Shown here piece after piece: positions 48,665 through 57,491 of a stretch of 64,000 nucleotides of DNA. The position numbers and the translations under genes were made by a program. The notes below the pieces were generated by a model that saw only the letters and a list, made by a program, of their open reading frames with translations, was not told the DNA's origin and did not search any database. Each line of letters begins with the position of its first letter. Within the stretch, counting starts at the first letter, position 1. The stretch is from Tabrizicola caldifontis (GTDB taxonomy: Bacteria > Pseudomonadota > Alphaproteobacteria > Rhodobacterales > Rhodobacteraceae), in NCBI RefSeq assembly GCF_004762095.1, contig NZ_SIJH01000013.1, positions 62,001 to 126,000 on the forward strand, given 5' to 3'.

Positions 48665-49137
48665 ATGTGGGCAAGATCGCCGTGGCCGTGATCCTTCTGA
48701 CCGCCGTCATCGGGGGTGCGGCCCTCTGGTACACCGCCGAGCGGGCCTTTTACGAGCCGGTGGCCTTCACGCCGGGGCAGGAAATCCGGCTGGTGCCGCT
48801 GAACGGCGACCAGCCGGAGGCCATCGTCGCCAATGACATCCAGGGGATCGACGCACCCTCGTCCCCGATAAAGTTCCGCGCCTGCTTCACCACGCCCCTC
48901 ACGCTGGCCATGCTGACCGAGACCTACCGCCCCTATGAGGGCGCTGTGCCCCTGGTCGCGCCCTCCAACTTTCCCTGTTTCGACGCCGAGGCCATCGGCC
49001 GCGCGCTGGAGACGGGTGAGGCGCTGGCGTTCCTGTCGGAACCCGACATCCGCCCAGGCGTTGACCGTGTGGTGGCCGTCTTTGCCGACGGCCGCGCCTA
49101 TGCCTGGCATCAGACCAACAGCAGTCTGAAGGACTGA
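48661..49137 (+). CDS. DUF6446-type membrane-anchored protein
   Basis: 158 residues. One N-terminal helix ([20 protein letters not shown]) is followed by a periplasmic domain with two cysteines (FRACFTTPL and NFPCFDAEA) that could pair. I recognise the family by its place between glyQ and glyS in Rhodobacteraceae; its function is unknown. The start is the GTG at 48661, overlapping the glyQ stop, so it is translationally coupled to the synthetase. Confidence 0.8.
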   Translation: MNVGKIAVAVILLTAVIGGAALWYTAERAFYEPVAFTPGQEIRLVPLNGDQPEAIVANDIQGIDAPSSPIKFRACFTTPLTLAMLTETYRPYEGAVPLVAPSNFPCFDAEAIGRALETGEALAFLSEPDIRPGVDRVVAVFADGRAYAWHQTNSSLKD

Positions 49138-49139
49138 CG

Positions 49140-49805
49140 ATGGCCGAGGACGACGACGCCCTGAGAAAGCTGAAGCGCCGCCACAAGCGCGATTTGCGCC
49201 ATGCCCGGGCCGAGGGTCTGCTGTCCGGTATCCTGTCGATGCTGCGCCCAGGTGATGTCGTCGTGGATTGCGGAGCAAACCAGGGCGATGTGACCGCTCC
49301 CCTGGCCGCGACCGGGGCCGTCGTGCACGCCTTCGAGCCAGATCCCTATAATCTTGCCAAGCTGCGCGATCGCTTTGCCGGGGCCGACAACGTACATGTC
49401 CATGCCGCGGCCGTGGGCACGACTGCGGGATCGGTGCGATTGATGCGTGCGGCGAACTGGGATGCAAACCCCGATCTGGCGTCTGTCAAGAGCACGGTGG
49501 TCACCGGAGGCCACAACATCGCAGAAGGTGAGGCGATCAACGTGCCGCAGGTCGACTTTCCGGCCTTCCTGCGCGGGCTGGTGATGGCCCACGGGCGGGT
49601 GACCTTCGTCAAGCTGGATATCGAGGGAGCGGAACTCGAGCTTCTTGAGGCCATGCTGCGCGAGCGGCTCTTCGACGATATCCAACTGACGGTCGCGGAA
49701 ACCCACGAGCGCAAGTTCAAGGAGTTGAGGTCCCGGTTCGACGCCTTGCGTGCTGCCGTAGCCGAAGCTTACCCGCCGACCCGCGTCAACCTCGACTGGA
49801 TCTGA
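49140..49805 (+). CDS. FkbM family methyltransferase
   Basis: A 221-residue class I SAM-dependent methyltransferase. The motif DVVVDCGANQGDVT (residues about 38-51) and HAFEPDPYNLAKL are the FkbM SAM-binding blocks, and VKLDIEGAELELLEAM is the family's conserved third motif. Members O-methylate sugars or polyketides. It starts two bases after the DUF6446 gene and ends 22 bases before glyS, so it is part of the glyQS transcript. Substrate unknown; a cell-surface glycan is plausible. Confidence 0.9.
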   Translation: MAEDDDALRKLKRRHKRDLRHARAEGLLSGILSMLRPGDVVVDCGANQGDVTAPLAATGAVVHAFEPDPYNLAKLRDRFAGADNVHVHAAAVGTTAGSVRLMRAANWDANPDLASVKSTVVTGGHNIAEGEAINVPQVDFPAFLRGLVMAHGRVTFVKLDIEGAELELLEAMLRERLFDDIQLTVAETHERKFKELRSRFDALRAAVAEAYPPTRVNLDWI

Positions 49806-49827
49806 TTTGCTCGCTGGAACCGATGAC

Positions 49828-51912
49828 ATGCCCGACCTTCTGATCGAACTCTTCTCCGAGGAAATCCCGGCCCGGATGCAAGCCCGCGCGCGCGAGGATT
49901 TGCGGAAGCTGGTCACCGACGGGCTGGTCGAGGCCGGGCTCACCTATGCCTCGGCCGGGGCCTTCTCCACCCCGCGCCGGCTGGTCCTGTCGGTCGAGGG
50001 GCTGACGGCCGAAAGCCGCCCGGTGCGCGAGGAACGGAAAGGGCCGGCCACCACGGCGCCGCAGCAGGCGATCGAGGGCTTCCTGCGGTCCACCGGCCTG
50101 ACCCTCGACCAGCTGGAACGCCGCGCCGACAAGAAGGGCGAGACCTTCTATGCCGTGATCGAGAGGCCCGGCCGCAAGGCGCCCGAGATCGTGGCCGAGG
50201 TGCTGGAAACAACGATCCGCAATTTCCCCTGGCCGAAGTCGATGCGCTGGGGGTCGGGCTCCTTGCGCTGGGTGCGGCCCTTGCAGTCGATCCTGTGCAT
50301 CCTGTCGGACGAGGGCGGGGCGCATGTCGTGCCGCTGGAGGTGGACGGCATCGTTGCGGGGAACACGACCGAGGGCCACCGCTTCATGGGGATGGGCCGG
50401 TTCACGGTCACGGGGTTCGATGATTACCTGGTGAAGCTCAAGCGCGCGAAGGTGGTGCTGGACAGCGCCGAACGCGAGGCGGCGATCTGGCAGGGCGCGC
50501 AGAACCTGGCCTTTGCCGCCGGGATGGAGGTCGTGCCCGACCCCGGCCTGCTGACCGAGGTCGCGGGGCTGGTGGAATGGCCGGTGCCGCTGATGGGGCG
50601 GATCGCGGACGACTTCCTGTCCTTGCCGCCCGAGGTCCTGCAGACCTCGATGAAGGAGCATCAGAAGTTCTTCTCGGTGCGGAACCCCAGGACGGGCCGG
50701 ATCGAGGGCTTCGTGACGGTCGCCAACATCGAGGCCGCGGACGGCGGCGAGGTGATCCTGAAGGGGAACCAGAAGGTGCTGGCTGCGCGGCTGTCGGACG
50801 CGAAGTTCTTCTGGGAGAACGACCTGCGCGTGGCGAAGGCCGGGATGGTCGAGTGGGTCGAGGGGCTGAAGGCCGTGACCTTCCACAACAGGCTGGGGTC
50901 TCAGGCCGAGCGGATCGAGCGGATTGCGGCGCTGGCGCGCGAGATCGCGCCGCTGGTGGGTGCGGATCCTGCTGACGCCGAGCGCGCGGCGCGCCTGGCG
51001 AAGTTGGACCTGCGCTCGGCGATGGTGGGCGAGTTTCCCGAGTTGCAGGGCGTGATGGGCCGCTATTACGCGCTGGAGGCCGGGGAGAAGCCTGCGGTCG
51101 CCGATGCCGCGCGGGACCACTGGCGGCCGAAGGGCGAGGGCGACGCGGTGCCGGTGGAGCCGGTGTCGGTCGCCGTGGCTCTGGCCGACAAGATCGACAC
51201 GCTGACCGGGTTCTGGGCCATCGACGAGAAGCCGACGGGGTCGAAGGACCCGTTCGCCCTGCGCCGCGCTGCGCTGGGGGTGATCCGGCTGGTGCTGGGG
51301 AATGGGGTGCGGGCCTCGCTGGCCGAGATCGTGGCCGGGGGCATCGCCCGGCATCCCGCCGCAGGTCCGCATGGAATGTCGGCCGCGCTCGACCTTCTCT
51401 TCTTCTTCCACGACCGTCTCAAGGTCCATCTCAAGGACCAGGGCATCCGGCACGATGTCATCGACGCCTGCCTTGCCATGCCCGGTAGCGACGACCTGAC
51501 GCTGCTGGTGAAGCGGGCAACGGCGCTGTCCGAAACGCTCAAGACCGAGGACGGGGCGAACCTGCTGCAGGGGTTCAAACGGGCGAACAACATCCTGGCC
51601 CAGGCCGAGGCGAAGGATGGGGTCGAGTATTCCTTCGGCGCGGAAGCGAAATTCGCGGAAACGGCGGAGGAACGCGCGCTGTTTGCCGCTCTCGACGCGG
51701 CCGAGGCGCGGATCGGGCCGGCGATGGCGGCCGAGGATTTCGCCGGGGCCATGGCCGCCATGGCCGGCCTGCGCGCGCCCATCGACGCCTTCTTCACCGC
51801 CGTGCAGGTGAACAGCGACAACCCGGTGGTGCGGCGCAACCGGCTGAACCTGCTCAACCGCATCCGCGCGGTCTGTTCCGGCGTTGCCGATCTGAGCCGT
51901 ATCGAGGGCTGA
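49828..51912 (+). CDS. glyS: Glycine--tRNA ligase subunit beta
   Basis: The 694-residue beta subunit that binds tRNA-Gly. MPDLLIELFSEEIPARMQ is the standard start, reached by the ATG at 49828; a TTG 21 bases upstream is unlikely. SDAKFFWENDLRVAKAGMV and the C-terminal anticodon-binding domain (RLNLLNRIRAVCSGVADLS) are typical. It is separated from glyQ by two extra genes. Confidence 0.98.
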   Translation: MPDLLIELFSEEIPARMQARAREDLRKLVTDGLVEAGLTYASAGAFSTPRRLVLSVEGLTAESRPVREERKGPATTAPQQAIEGFLRSTGLTLDQLERRADKKGETFYAVIERPGRKAPEIVAEVLETTIRNFPWPKSMRWGSGSLRWVRPLQSILCILSDEGGAHVVPLEVDGIVAGNTTEGHRFMGMGRFTVTGFDDYLVKLKRAKVVLDSAEREAAIWQGAQNLAFAAGMEVVPDPGLLTEVAGLVEWPVPLMGRIADDFLSLPPEVLQTSMKEHQKFFSVRNPRTGRIEGFVTVANIEAADGGEVILKGNQKVLAARLSDAKFFWENDLRVAKAGMVEWVEGLKAVTFHNRLGSQAERIERIAALAREIAPLVGADPADAERAARLAKLDLRSAMVGEFPELQGVMGRYYALEAGEKPAVADAARDHWRPKGEGDAVPVEPVSVAVALADKIDTLTGFWAIDEKPTGSKDPFALRRAALGVIRLVLGNGVRASLAEIVAGGIARHPAAGPHGMSAALDLLFFFHDRLKVHLKDQGIRHDVIDACLAMPGSDDLTLLVKRATALSETLKTEDGANLLQGFKRANNILAQAEAKDGVEYSFGAEAKFAETAEERALFAALDAAEARIGPAMAAEDFAGAMAAMAGLRAPIDAFFTAVQVNSDNPVVRRNRLNLLNRIRAVCSGVADLSRIEG

Positions 51913-52007
51913 TCGCCCCCCACCCTCATCCCCTTCCCACGGAGGGGGGGGAGGCACCCGCGACTGGCGGTTTGCGGACTGCCCAAGGATTCATCGTCGT
52001 CCTGCCA

Positions 52008-52025
52008 TGTCACGCTTGCGTGACA
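52008..52025. promoter_or_regulatory. Perfect 18-base palindrome before the PPDK-like gene
   Basis: TGTCACGC (52008-52015), TT, GCGTGACA (52018-52025), extended by CC/GG after one mismatch on each side. TTGCGT at 52016 followed 16 bases later by TATGCT could be a promoter, so the dyad would overlap the -35 box and act as a repressor or activator site. It starts 43 bases before the GTG of the gene. Confidence 0.55.
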
Positions 52026-52067
52026 GGGCAATCGGCGTATGCTGCGCCTGAATACAGGGGTGCTGCG

Positions 52068-54623
52068 GTGCAGAAACACGATCCCATCGCCGAATTCGCC
52101 CAGATCACGCCAGGCGCGCAGATCGCGACGGCCACGCATGGCTGGCGGGCGAAATGCCTGCAGCGGCTGGTCCGGCTGGATCTGCCGGTGCCGAAGTCGG
52201 TCGCGCTGCCCGCCTCGACCGTTCGCGCGATCGCGGCGGGGCACGGGGTGGATGCGGCAGGTATCCTAAACCATTTCGGTGACGGGCCGCTGATTTCCGT
52301 GCGCCCCTCGCCGGCAAACCCAGACTGGGGCGGGCCCGCGACGATCCTGAACATCGGGCTGAACGCCAAGCGCCATGCCCGTCTGGCCGAAACCCATGGC
52401 GAACAGGCAGCGGATGCGCTGTATCTGCGCTTCGTGCAGGCCTATGCGATTCATGTGGCCCGGCTTGACCCGGAGGTCTTCGACGGCCTCAAGCCAGGCC
52501 CCGGCGCCCTGCGCGATGCCTTGCGCGAATACGAGGTCGAGACTGACGAACCCTTCCCCCAGGATCCCGCGCGGCAGTTGTCGGAGGTGTTGCGCAGCAT
52601 GGCACGGGCATGGGAAGGCACCTCTGCCCGGCTGCTGCGTCAGGCCAAGGGCGCCCCGGAAGAGGCGGCGCTGGGCCTTGTGGTGCAGGAGATGGCCCAG
52701 GGCATCGGGCAGGGGATCAGCGGCAGTGGCGTGATCCAGTTCGTCGATCCGGTTACCGGCCAGCCGCAGATTACCGGGCGCTATCTGGGCCAGAGCCAGG
52801 GCCGGGACGCGCTGAAGACGACAGAGGCGCTGTATCTGACCCGCGATCCGCGCGGCCCCTCGCTGGAGGACGTGGCCCCCGAGATCTTTGAAAAGCTGGT
52901 CGCATACGGCGCCATCTGCCGGGCCCGGCTGCGCGAGGAGATGCAGATCGAATTCACCGTCGAGGACGGCCGTCTGGCGGTGCTGGATGCAGTAAAGGTG
53001 CCGCGGTCGGCGCGGGCGGGGCTGCGCATCGCGGTGGCGCTGGCCGAGGATGGGGTGATCGAACGTAACGAGGCAGTCCTGCGGGTCGAGCCGCAGGCGC
53101 TTTCCGAATTGCTTCACCATCAGGTCGATCCGCGCGGGAATCGCGACGTGATCGCGCGCGGGATCGCCGCCTCGCCGGGGGCGGCCACCGGGGTTCTGGT
53201 GTTCTCCTCATCCGCCGCGCAGGCGGCAGCGGCGCGGGGTGAACCCTGCATCCTGGTGCGCCGCGAAACCTCGCCCGAGGATATCCGCGGGATGCATTCG
53301 GCGGCGGCTGTGCTGACCGAACGCGGCGGCATGACCAGCCATGCTGCGGTGATCGCACGCGGGCTGGGGTTGCCCTGCGTGGTGGGGGCCAGCGACATGC
53401 GGCTGGATGCGCGCGACCGCAAGCTCACCACGGCCGATGGTCGGGTGTTCCGCGAGGGCGACGTGGTGACGCTGGACGGGTCGAAGGGCGAAGCGCTGGC
53501 AGGCGCGGCCATCATGCTGCCCCCGGCGCTGGATGACAGCTTCCGCCGGCTGCTTGCCTGGGCCGACGAGGTGCGCGACATCGGAATCCGCGCCAATGCC
53601 GACACCCCCGCTGACGCCGAGACCGCGCGCAAGTTCGAGGCGGAAGGCATCGGCCTGTGCCGCACCGAACATATGTTCTTCGACGAGGACCGCCTGGTCG
53701 TGATGCGCGAGATGATCTTTGCCGACGCGCCTGGCGACCGTGCCGCGGCGCTCGCGCGGCTTCTGCCGATGCAGCGGGCGGATTTCGTGCAACTCTTTGA
53801 AATCATGCAGGGCCTGCCGGTCTGCATCCGCCTGTTCGACCCGCCGCTGCACGAATTCCTGCCCCAGACGCGCGAGGGCCTGCGCGAGCTGGCCGAGGCT
53901 CTGGATCGCCCCCTGTCCGAAGTCACCCGCCGGGCCGAGGCGCTGACCGAGGTCAATCCGATGCTCGGTATGCGCGGGGTGCGGCTGGGGGTGGTGCTGC
54001 CGGAGATCTACGACATGCAGGTCCAGGCGATCTTCGAGGCGACGCTGGAATCGGCCCGCCGCGGCGCGCCGGTCGTGCCCGAGATCATGATCCCGCTGGT
54101 CAGCGCGCGCCGCGAGGTGGAGCTGATCAAGACCCGGATCGACGCCGTCGCCGCCATGGTGCGCACCAGGGCGGGGGCCGGTTTCGACTACAAGCTGGGT
54201 GTCATGGTCGAAACCCCGCGCGCGGCGCTTCGGGCGGGTGACATCGCCCAGCACGCGGCCTTCCTGTCCTTCGGCACCAACGACCTGACGCAGATGACCT
54301 ATGGCCTCAGCCGCGACGACGCAGGGCGGTTCATGAACACCTATGTCCGGCAGGGGGTCTTTCCCGAAGACCCCTTCCACATCCTTGATGTAGACGGGGT
54401 TGGAGAGTTGCTGCTGATTGGTGCGGAACGTGGCCGCAGAACGCGGAAAGACCTGACATTGTCCATCTGTGGTGAACACGGCGGCAACCCGGAATCGATC
54501 GCCTTCTGCCGCAGGGCCGGGTTCGATTATGTCTCCTGCTCGCCCTACCGTGTGCCAATGGCGCGGCTGGCTGCGGCGCACCTTGCCTTGAAAGATCGAA
54601 AATCATCATTCAAAAACAGCTGA
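52068..54623 (+). CDS. Pyruvate, phosphate dikinase-like PEP-binding protein
   Basis: About 851 residues. The swivelling domain has LTERGGMTSHAAVIARGLGLP with the phosphohistidine His425, and the C-terminal barrel has GLCRTEHMFF, NPMLGMRGVRLG and ICGEHGGNP with Cys801, all as in PPDK. The N-terminal half, where the ATP-grasp should be, lacks the usual GxGVxFTRNPxTG and GEDVVAG blocks (only GISGSGVIQFVDPVTGQPQ is faintly similar). It may therefore be a PEP-binding paralogue without normal ATP use. I chose the GTG at 52068 (QKHDPIAEFAQI). It follows glyS by 155 bases, with a strong dyad in between. Confidence 0.85.
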   Translation: MQKHDPIAEFAQITPGAQIATATHGWRAKCLQRLVRLDLPVPKSVALPASTVRAIAAGHGVDAAGILNHFGDGPLISVRPSPANPDWGGPATILNIGLNAKRHARLAETHGEQAADALYLRFVQAYAIHVARLDPEVFDGLKPGPGALRDALREYEVETDEPFPQDPARQLSEVLRSMARAWEGTSARLLRQAKGAPEEAALGLVVQEMAQGIGQGISGSGVIQFVDPVTGQPQITGRYLGQSQGRDALKTTEALYLTRDPRGPSLEDVAPEIFEKLVAYGAICRARLREEMQIEFTVEDGRLAVLDAVKVPRSARAGLRIAVALAEDGVIERNEAVLRVEPQALSELLHHQVDPRGNRDVIARGIAASPGAATGVLVFSSSAAQAAAARGEPCILVRRETSPEDIRGMHSAAAVLTERGGMTSHAAVIARGLGLPCVVGASDMRLDARDRKLTTADGRVFREGDVVTLDGSKGEALAGAAIMLPPALDDSFRRLLAWADEVRDIGIRANADTPADAETARKFEAEGIGLCRTEHMFFDEDRLVVMREMIFADAPGDRAAALARLLPMQRADFVQLFEIMQGLPVCIRLFDPPLHEFLPQTREGLRELAEALDRPLSEVTRRAEALTEVNPMLGMRGVRLGVVLPEIYDMQVQAIFEATLESARRGAPVVPEIMIPLVSARREVELIKTRIDAVAAMVRTRAGAGFDYKLGVMVETPRAALRAGDIAQHAAFLSFGTNDLTQMTYGLSRDDAGRFMNTYVRQGVFPEDPFHILDVDGVGELLLIGAERGRRTRKDLTLSICGEHGGNPESIAFCRRAGFDYVSCSPYRVPMARLAAAHLALKDRKSSFKNS

Positions 54624-54682
54624 TTGCCGGAAGGACTTGAGGTTTGGGTCGCATTTTTCGGCGAGATTCCGCCGAAAGATCG

Positions 54683-54704
54683 GCCAAAAGCGTTGCTTTT
54701 TGGC
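54683..54704 (+). terminator. Stem-loop after the PPDK-like gene
   Basis: GCCAAAAGC (54683-54691) pairs with GCTTTTTGGC (54695-54704) with one bulge. It lies 60 bases after the stop in the 183-base gap before the cell wall hydrolase gene. No further gene is seen in that gap. Terminator function is tentative. Confidence 0.45.
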
Positions 54705-54806
54705 AACAGCGGTAGACCGCCCCCTGGTTCCTCGCCTAAGCCCCCGACCGCTTGCAAAGGCGGGGACTGCTTCCGCCGCGTTCGAAAACAATGACGGAAG
54801 AGCAGA

Positions 54807-55427
54807 ATGAAACTGTCTGATGTGGGGCGCAGGGTGGCGCCCCTTCTCGTGGCGGCCATGGCGGCCGCCCCTGCCATGGGCGATGTCCACTCCTCCTCCG
54901 TTTACGATATGCGCATGCCTGATGTGCGCATCCCCGTGATCACCCGGTTGCCCGACCCCGACATGTCAGGAATGCTGCCGGCCGCCGCCCAGACCGACGG
55001 CCTGACCGAGGCCTGGCTCATGGCGCTGCCTGCGCCCGAGGGCGATGCCGAGTGGCAGTGTCTGACCGAGGCCATCTATTTCGAGGCACGCGGCGAAAGC
55101 CTTGAAGGCCAGATTGCGGTGGCCGAGGTCATCCTGAACCGCGTGGACAGTCCGCTTTACCCGCGAACGGTCTGCGGTGTGGTCAAGCAGCGCGGTGGCG
55201 GGGGCTGCCAGTTCTCATACGCCTGCAACGGCAAGGTCCGGATGCGGGAAAAAGGCGCGGCCGATCTTGCGGGCCGGATCGCCCGGGCCATGCTGGACGG
55301 GGCGCCGCGGCTGCTGACCGATGGCGCGACGCACTTCCACGCCCGCGCCGTGCGTCCGAACTGGTCGAAACGCTTTGCGCGCACCGCGACCATAGGGGCC
55401 CATACGTTCTACCGCCATCCCGGCTGA
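54807..55427 (+). CDS. SleB-type cell wall hydrolase
   Basis: A 206-residue secreted hydrolase_2 (SleB/CwlJ) domain protein. A signal peptide (APLLVAAMAAAPAMG) and a spacer precede LTEAIYFEARGESLEGQIAV, in which the glutamate of YFEARGE is the presumed lytic transglycosylase catalytic residue; CQFSYACNG supplies two cysteines. It cuts peptidoglycan. The ATG at 54807 gives the signal peptide. It lies between the PPDK-like gene and folB. Confidence 0.93.
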   Translation: MKLSDVGRRVAPLLVAAMAAAPAMGDVHSSSVYDMRMPDVRIPVITRLPDPDMSGMLPAAAQTDGLTEAWLMALPAPEGDAEWQCLTEAIYFEARGESLEGQIAVAEVILNRVDSPLYPRTVCGVVKQRGGGGCQFSYACNGKVRMREKGAADLAGRIARAMLDGAPRLLTDGATHFHARAVRPNWSKRFARTATIGAHTFYRHPG

Positions 55428-55516
55428 GATGTCGTCTTCTGCGCGCAATCGGGCGGCTTCCCGCTTGGCCCGCCCGCCCCGCGTGGTATGAGGAGCGCAA
55501 TCCCGCGGAGGCGCCC

Positions 55517-56422
55517 ATGACCATGTCCGATATCGAGCTTGCCTTCGCGCATCCGGAGGACAGGGCCGAGGCCTCTGCCAGCGCCGACCCGCGCGACCGG
55601 ATCAGCCTTCGCGATCATGTCGTCGAGGCCGAGATCGGCGCCTTCCAGCAGGAACGCGGCCACAAGCAGCGGCTGCGCTTCAATGTGGTGGTCGAGGTGC
55701 GCCCGGTGACCGGGCCGCTGGACGATGATGTGGACCGTATCCTCAGCTACGACCGGATCACCGAGGCCATCGCGGCCGAACTGGCGGCAGAGCGGCTGAA
55801 CCTGCTGGAGACGCTGGCTGAACGGGTGGCGGAGCGCATCCTGGCCGAACCCGCCGCCATGCGCGCCTTCATCCGGATCGAGAAGCTGGACATCGGTCCC
55901 TATGCCCTTGGGGTGGAAATCGTGCGTTCGCGCGCCGAGGTGCCCCTGCGCCGGACGGATGACAGCGAAGCGACGGTGCATCCGCTGGTGGTTCATTTCG
56001 ACAACGCGGCGATCGCCGACCCCGCGCTGCCGGCACGGCTGGACGCGCTTCAGGCCGAGGGGCTGCCGCTCATCCTGACTGTCGGCCTGCCGGATCTGCC
56101 GCGGCCCGTGACCGGCCACAAGCCGACGCAGCGCCGGATCGACCTGCTGGCCATCGAACAGAACGCCTGGGCCCTGGCCGCCCGCGATCCGCGCTGCGTC
56201 GTGGTGGCGACGCGCACCGAAATCGACTGGGCGATGAAGCGCGGCCAAACGGTAGTCTGGGCCCCATCGAAGCTGGTGCTGGACGCTGTGGACGGGCCGA
56301 AGGGGACCGAACCGGTGACGCTGGCCCTTTGGCTTGCCGAAACGATGGCCGCAACGGCATTGGTTGTTCACGGCCAGGTTGCAGTGCCGGCAGGAAGCCG
56401 CGTGCCGGTGAAACGGGTGTGA
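55517..56422 (+). CDS. folB: Dihydroneopterin aldolase with long C-terminal extension
   Basis: 301 residues. The FolB core covers residues about 25-145, with RISLRDHVVEAEIGAFQQER and LSYDRITEAIAAELA as recognisable blocks. It cleaves dihydroneopterin in folate synthesis. A further 150-residue domain follows (HPLVVHFDNAAIADPALPARL onward) that classical FolB, about 120 residues, lacks and that I cannot assign. The ATG at 55517 is used; a second one is two codons later. folP starts 47 bases downstream. Confidence 0.92.
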   Translation: MTMSDIELAFAHPEDRAEASASADPRDRISLRDHVVEAEIGAFQQERGHKQRLRFNVVVEVRPVTGPLDDDVDRILSYDRITEAIAAELAAERLNLLETLAERVAERILAEPAAMRAFIRIEKLDIGPYALGVEIVRSRAEVPLRRTDDSEATVHPLVVHFDNAAIADPALPARLDALQAEGLPLILTVGLPDLPRPVTGHKPTQRRIDLLAIEQNAWALAARDPRCVVVATRTEIDWAMKRGQTVVWAPSKLVLDAVDGPKGTEPVTLALWLAETMAATALVVHGQVAVPAGSRVPVKRV

Positions 56423-56468
56423 CGCTTCCCCCTTGCCAAGCGGTCGGGCTTCGGCCACTCCCGACGCC

Positions 56469-57491
56469 ATGGAATACTATTATCGCCCCATCCCCATGAT
56501 CGACCCGGCCCGTGCGGCAGGTGCCTTGCCGCTGGCGGGTGGCTGGTGCTGGTTCGACCGGGTCGAGGTTCTGTCGCGCAGTGCTGCGCCCAGGGTCATC
56601 CCGGCAGGCGAGGTGCCCGAGCCCGTGTTGCACCGCCTGACCGCACCGCGCGCCGCGTTCGCGAGCCTGTCGATGGATCGCCCGCGCCTCATGGGCATAT
56701 TGAACGTGACACCCGACAGCTTTTCCGACGGCGGGCGCTTTTGCTCGGCCGAAGTTGCCGTCCGCCAGGGGCAGCAGATCGCGGACGATGCCGAGATCGT
56801 GGACATTGGCGGCGAAAGCACACGGCCAGGCGCAAGGGAAGTGCCGATCGCCGAGGAAATCTCCCGCACCGTTCCGGTGATCGAGGCCCTGCGGGCGGGT
56901 GGCATGCGTGCCCCGATCTCGATCGACACCCGCAAGGCGTCGGTGGCGGCGGCGGCGATCCGGGGTGGTGCTACGTTGGTCAACGATGTTTCGGGCCTGT
57001 CCTTCGACCCGGCACTGGGCCCGCTGATCGCCCGTGAAGGCGTGCCCCTGGTGCTGATGCATTCCCAGGGCCTGCCCGAGACCATGCAGGACGACCCGCG
57101 CTACGGCAATGTGCTGCTGGATGTCTATGACGAGCTGGCCCGGCGGCTGGCCCGGGCCGAGGCGATGGGAATCGACCGCCGGAACATCGCCGTCGATCCC
57201 GGCATCGGTTTCGGCAAGACTGCGGTGCACAACCTGGCTTTGCTGCGTGGGCTGTCGCTTCTGCATGGGCTGGGCTGCCCGATCCTGCTTGGTGCCTCGC
57301 GCAAGCGGTTCATCGGTTCGATCGGTCGGGCCGAGGCCCCGGATGCGCGGATGCCGGGATCGCTGGCGGTGGCGCTGACGGGTTTTGCACAAGGCGTGCA
57401 GATCACCAGGGTGCATGATGTGGCCGAGACGCGGCAGGCGCTGCGGCTGTGGCAGGCGATGCACACCGAACCACTTGAGGAGATGGCATGA
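56469..57491 (+). CDS. folP: Dihydropteroate synthase
   Basis: 340 residues, longer than the usual 270-280 because of an N-terminal extension of about 70 residues. The core has [32 protein letters not shown] and [10 protein letters not shown], the pterin and pABA binding loops of the TIM barrel targeted by sulfonamides. I chose the ATG at 56469 ([10 protein letters not shown]). Its stop overlaps glmM (ATGA). Confidence 0.96.
   Translation: MEYYYRPIPMIDPARAAGALPLAGGWCWFDRVEVLSRSAAPRVIPAGEVPEPVLHRLTAPRAAFASLSMDRPRLMGILNVTPDSFSDGGRFCSAEVAVRQGQQIADDAEIVDIGGESTRPGAREVPIAEEISRTVPVIEALRAGGMRAPISIDTRKASVAAAAIRGGATLVNDVSGLSFDPALGPLIAREGVPLVLMHSQGLPETMQDDPRYGNVLLDVYDELARRLARAEAMGIDRRNIAVDPGIGFGKTAVHNLALLRGLSLLHGLGCPILLGASRKRFIGSIGRAEAPDARMPGSLAVALTGFAQGVQITRVHDVAETRQALRLWQAMHTEPLEEMA

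Noticed and set aside
49786-51957. 723-codon frame opposite glyS
   Set aside because: It is the complement of a clear glyS, with no start context or recognisable domain.
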